Shown one piece after another: positions 5,740 through 8,472 of a stretch of 8,472 nucleotides of DNA; the stretch's first letter is position 1, and the number at the start of each line of letters is the position of its first letter. The DNA lies in the NCBI GenBank assembly GCA_016932955.1, contig JAFGBV010000253.1, positions 1 through 8,472 of the forward strand. Direction: 5' to 3'. Position numbers and translations under genes: made by a program. Source of the DNA: Anaerolineales bacterium. GTDB lineage: Bacteria > Chloroflexota > Anaerolineae > Anaerolineales > UBA4823. The notes under the pieces were generated by a model, which did not search any database, had not been told where the DNA came from, and saw nothing but the letters and a program-made list of their open reading frames with translations.

Positions 5740-6956
5740 GAGCATACGACCCGGCGGTATGCCTCCTCTAGCCGTTCTGCCAGGCGATTCCAATCATGAT
5801 CTGCCACCCGCTGCAAGCCGCGTGATCGCAGCATGGCTGCCAATTCCGGCTCTACCAGCACGCGTAGGATCGCCTCTGCCAGGGCTTGCGGCTCGCCCGG
5901 GCGCGCCAGCAACACCGCCGGCGGGTCGCCTGCCAGCCGCGCCCGGTCGCCCACATCCGCGGTCACAAAAGGCACTCCCATCGCCCAGCTCTCGAATAGC
6001 TTCAAAGGCGAGCGGCCGCGCGCCGCATCGTCATCATGCACCGGGTCCAAAGCAACCTGCCCCAGGCGATAATAGAGCCCTACATCTTCCGGCGATACCC
6101 GCCCGGCAAAATGCACATCCCCTGCCAGTCCCATCGCATCTGCCAGCACCACCAGGTTCTGCAGATCTTCCCCGCCCCCCACCAGCACCAGCGCCGCTTG
6201 CGGCCTGGCCAAACGCACCTGTGCAAAAGCCCTCAGCAGCAGATCGACCGGATGGCTGAGCAGGCTCATGCTGCCCACATATAGGATCACCTCCCGCCCT
6301 TGCAATCCCAACCGGGCGCGTATTTCATCCACCCGCGCTGGATCGGGTTCGCGAAAGCGTTCGCGCTCCACCCCGTTTGGAAGGTAAACCAGGCGTTCTT
6401 CCGCCACCCCCCACTTGATCAACTTCTCCATCATAAACATCGTGTTGGTCGTCACCAGCCGCCCCAGGCGCGGTACAGAGCGCTCAAAGAAAGCCACCCC
6501 CTGCTTTTGCCAGCCTGCCGCAAACCGCCCCGAGCCGACCTCATAATCATCACAGTCCACCGCCAGCCGTTCACCGCGCAGCAACCCTCCTAGCAGCCCG
6601 GCGATGCTGTTCATCGGGTGGGGTTTGCCCACATGGATGATATCTGCCGGAATGTTGAGTGCCGCCTGGCTCAATCGCCACACAGCCCGCAACGCCACCT
6701 GTAATAACTCTCCCCCTGCGTAGTATTGCTTCTGACTGCTCTCCTTACGCACATGCATCGGAGCCACATAGTGCACAAGCACCCCCTCCATTTCCTCCTG
6801 CTTGTGCGATAAAGCCTGGTAACTAGCATGTAAAGCTGCAATCTGCACCTGATGCCCCAGCCTCACCAGTCCACGTGCCAGCGGCAGGTAGCGCCCCAAG
6901 CCAGATGGGCTTTCCAGATCCTGGGTTAGGAGGAACAAAATGCGCAGGCTGCTCAT
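5736..6956 (-). CDS. GT4 family glycosyltransferase (GT-B fold), second of a pair
   Basis: A 406-residue GT-B enzyme from ATG at 6956, which overlaps the previous stop as ATGA. The N-terminal acceptor domain shows LRILFLLTQ (4-12), the glycine loop SGLGRYLPLARGL (18-30) and VDCDDYEV (133-140). The donor domain shows YLPNGVERERF (191-201), VILYVGSMS (223-231), LVLVGGGEDL (257-266), VHFAGRVSPEDVGLYY (281-296) and SPLKLFESWAMGVPFVTADVG (316-336). In the EX7E motif the second Glu is E322. The first position is not Glu, a variation found in the SPLKLFE branch of GT4. The enzyme would transfer a sugar from an NDP-sugar with retention, in the cytoplasm. Its G+C content looks clearly higher than that of the genes after the leader. 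Donor and acceptor are unknown. Confidence 0.92.
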   Translation of the reverse strand: MSSLRILFLLTQDLESPSGLGRYLPLARGLVRLGHQVQIAALHASYQALSHKQEEMEGVLVHYVAPMHVRKESSQKQYYAGGELLQVALRAVWRLSQAALNIPADIIHVGKPHPMNSIAGLLGGLLRGERLAVDCDDYEVGSGRFAAGWQKQGVAFFERSVPRLGRLVTTNTMFMMEKLIKWGVAEERLVYLPNGVERERFREPDPARVDEIRARLGLQGREVILYVGSMSLLSHPVDLLLRAFAQVRLARPQAALVLVGGGEDLQNLVVLADAMGLAGDVHFAGRVSPEDVGLYYRLGQVALDPVHDDDAARGRSPLKLFESWAMGVPFVTADVGDRARLAGDPPAVLLARPGEPQALAEAILRVLVEPELAAMLRSRGLQRVADHDWNRLAERLEEAYRRVVCS

Positions 6957-8080
6957 CTATTTTCCCCCCCAGCCAGGGTTTTCAACATCTGCCCCATGCG
7001 CTGCCAATTAGCATCTGCCGATACAGCCGCAGGCTTGATACCTTCGGGGTTCTCCAGATATTGCCGTAACGCCCGGCACAGATCCGCAGGATCGCCCGCT
7101 GAGGCGACGATAACACCCTGCTTGTACTCCTTATCGATCCCCGCCGCCACAATATCCGTGGCAATCACTGGTAATCCCAGCCCCATTGCCATACTGGCCG
7201 CCCCGCTTTGTGTTCCCGCCACATACGGCGCCACCAACGCATCCGCGGCAGAGAACATCACCGCCGCTTCTTCATCCGTCACATAGCGGTCTTCTAGACG
7301 CACCTGATCTACAAGGCCCAGTGCTTTCACTTGTTCCTGATACCCTGCCCGATTTTCCCATATCTCCCCTGCCACAAGCAGGCGCGGTCGCAGTTCCCAG
7401 GCATGCAAACGTTGCAGCGCCTCAAACAAGATGTTCAAACCTTTATAGGGTCGCACAATTCCAAAGAAGAGCAGCACAGGCTGCTCCAGGGGCAGCCCCA
7501 GGCATTGACGGGCTTCTGCCTTCGAGATTCTCCCTGCGGAGAACATGTCGTATGCTGGATGCGGGCATACCACTGCCTGTGCTCCCGGCAGGAGTGCCTG
7601 CAGGCGCTCTCGTTCGCGCTCTGTTTGAACCATGTAAGCAGATGCGCGGCGCAATGCCAGTCGTGCCAGCCAGGGATCAAAGAAACGCTGCTCATGGGGT
7701 AGCACATTGTGGATCAGGTAAACCACTCGTATGCCCTTGCGCTTGAGCGATGATGCCACACAGGCAAATGGAATCGCCCAAAATGTCGTCCACCAATGCA
7801 GCACAACCAACTCTCCGCCCCAACTGACAATCTTCCGAGCTGCTGCCTGCCATGTCCAGGGATAGAGCGGATCCAGAATATACTCTGCTGGTATCTGAGC
7901 CGGTCTCGCGCTGGGGTCTTTATCGGATGCCCCCGGGTATAACCATGCCGGGTACAGCCGTCGAAATGAAATAACCTGCACATCATCCCCATCCGAGAGC
8001 AAACGCAACACAAGCTGTGTTGTGAAATGGGCGATCCCACCCCGGTATGGATAGACCGGCCCTACGATTGAGATTCTCAT
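6953..8080 (-). CDS. GT4-type glycosyltransferase (GT-B fold), first of a pair
   Basis: A 375-residue protein. I chose ATG at 8080 over the in-frame TTG at 8086, because it forms an ATGA overlap with the upstream stop and has GAGG (8091-8088) 7 bases before it. The TTG would lie directly against that site. The N-terminal domain opens RISIVGPVYPYRGGIAHF (2-19), then LVVLHWWTTFWAIPF (91-105) and VVYLIHNVLPHE (119-130). The donor domain shows CPHPAYDMF (172-180), LLFFGIVRPYKGLNILFEAL (203-222), LLVAGEIWE (234-242), DALVAPYVAGTQSGAASMAMG (280-300) and LPVIATD (303-309). TQSG followed by a small-residue helix replaces the usual EX7E, as in a subset of GT4 enzymes with sugar-lipid acceptors. The gene ends in a 4-base overlap with the second GT4 gene, so the two are likely made together and may act in sequence. 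Confidence 0.91.
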   Translation of the reverse strand: MRISIVGPVYPYRGGIAHFTTQLVLRLLSDGDDVQVISFRRLYPAWLYPGASDKDPSARPAQIPAEYILDPLYPWTWQAAARKIVSWGGELVVLHWWTTFWAIPFACVASSLKRKGIRVVYLIHNVLPHEQRFFDPWLARLALRRASAYMVQTERERERLQALLPGAQAVVCPHPAYDMFSAGRISKAEARQCLGLPLEQPVLLFFGIVRPYKGLNILFEALQRLHAWELRPRLLVAGEIWENRAGYQEQVKALGLVDQVRLEDRYVTDEEAAVMFSAADALVAPYVAGTQSGAASMAMGLGLPVIATDIVAAGIDKEYKQGVIVASAGDPADLCRALRQYLENPEGIKPAAVSADANWQRMGQMLKTLAGGENR

Positions 8081-8472
8081 CGGCAAGCCTCTGGTCTTAA
8101 AGCAAAGATATACACCCGATCCTGGTGGTAAACCTGCTCAAAAGCCGGGCTGGCGCTCAATTCTTCCGCTGAGAAGAGCACTGGCCCAGTGTAGCCCACC
8201 AATCCCTGACCTTGTCCAATGTAGGCATGGGTGATGCCCCAGGCGCAGATTGCTTGCACGCCTTCTTCCGTGTCCAATCCAGTTGTCTCCAACATTTCGA
8301 CCAACGCAACCACTCGACTGGAATATTCCGCATCGATTGGCGCTTCATTCAAGAGCGCATATTGAGGCGGCATGGTATTCTCCCGCCCCGCCAGGAACGG
8401 GATCCACCAACCTGCATCTGCACCCACCGCTGTTGTTCCCCAATAATGGCGAAAGCCTTCCACCAAAAAGCG
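8077..8472 (-). CDS. C-terminal part of a large membrane-type protein, possibly a GT-C glycosyltransferase or relative (5' end beyond window)
   Basis: This frame is open to the window edge, so 131 C-terminal residues are seen and the N-terminus lies outside. It reads GADAGWWIPFLAGRENTMPP (17-36), then a helical stretch (SSRVVALVEMLETTGLD, 51-67), VQAICAWGITHAYIG (72-86), LFSAEELSASPAFEQVYHQDRVYIFAL (99-125) and a stop. There is no membrane segment in this part. The arrangement, a WWIPFLAGR-like turn, then an ITHAYIG strand, then a final VYHQDRVYIFAL, looks like the outer soluble tail of large multi-pass proteins common in Chloroflexota glycan loci. I cannot see the catalytic half, so the function is open. 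Its TGA overlaps the ATG of the GT4 gene by 4 bases (ATGA) and its end carries that gene's ribosome binding site, so the two are co-translated. Confidence 0.7.
   Translation of the reverse strand, partial: RFLVEGFRHYWGTTAVGADAGWWIPFLAGRENTMPPQYALLNEAPIDAEYSSRVVALVEMLETTGLDTEEGVQAICAWGITHAYIGQGQGLVGYTGPVLFSAEELSASPAFEQVYHQDRVYIFALRPEACR
8088..8091 (-). promoter_or_regulatory. Ribosome binding site deciding the first GT4 start
   Basis: Minus strand reads GAGG, 7 bases before ATG at 8080, within the last codons of the upstream protein. It supports ATG at 8080 rather than TTG at 8086. Confidence 0.5.

Noticed and set aside
5738..6259. 173-codon plus-strand open frame
   Set aside because: Opposite the G+C-rich second GT4 gene, with a Pro/Ala-rich low-complexity translation; antisense shadow.
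7186..7746. 186-codon plus-strand open frame
   Set aside because: It lies opposite the first GT4 gene, is rich in Pro, Ala, Arg and Gln without domain motifs, and is explained by the codon bias of the gene on the minus strand.

Overview
The window is a stretch of a cell-surface glycan biosynthesis locus. Eight genes lie on the minus strand, so transcription runs from high to low coordinates, and both edge genes are cut by the window. I see no plus-strand gene, tRNA, rRNA, CRISPR array, transposase or integrase. The organism is a bacterium with moderate-to-high G+C and frequent GTG/TTG starts. The protein style, including a large membrane protein with a WWIPFLAGR-type tail, zinc-ribbon methyltransferase pairs and a B12-type radical SAM enzyme among glycosyltransferases, suggests Chloroflexota (Anaerolineae-like). 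That assignment is an impression, not a proof.

In transcription order, the first module is: the C-terminal end of a large, probably membrane-anchored protein (8472-8077), a GT4-type glycosyltransferase (8080-6953), and a second GT4-type glycosyltransferase (6956-5736). Each junction is a 4-base ATGA stop/start overlap, so these three are almost certainly one translationally coupled transcript.

A 180-base intergenic region (5735-5556) follows. It is the only real gap in the window. It holds a good extended -10 promoter, a leader with two small hairpins, and an imperfect direct repeat whose copies sit at its two ends.

The second module is: a B12-binding-domain radical SAM protein (5555-4095), a GT2 glycosyltransferase (4080-3169), two adjacent paralogous zinc-ribbon SAM methyltransferases (3164-2250 and 2238-1297), and the N-terminal 431 residues of a multi-pass GT39/ArnT-like membrane glycosyltransferase (1293 to the edge). 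Gaps are 14, 4, 11 and 3 bases, so this is one operon driven, at least in part, from the 5735-5556 gap.

Taken together, the cytoplasmic GT2 and GT4 enzymes would build a glycan on a lipid carrier, and the methyltransferases and radical SAM enzyme would modify sugars or the lipid. The GT39 protein would transfer a lipid-phosphate-linked sugar on the outer face of the membrane. The substrates cannot be read from the sequence. I found no defence system or clearly novel machinery. The most unusual items are the repeat-bounded leader, the G+C step between the two modules, a repeat-flanked insertion in one methyltransferase, and two TTG starts with strong ribosome binding sites.
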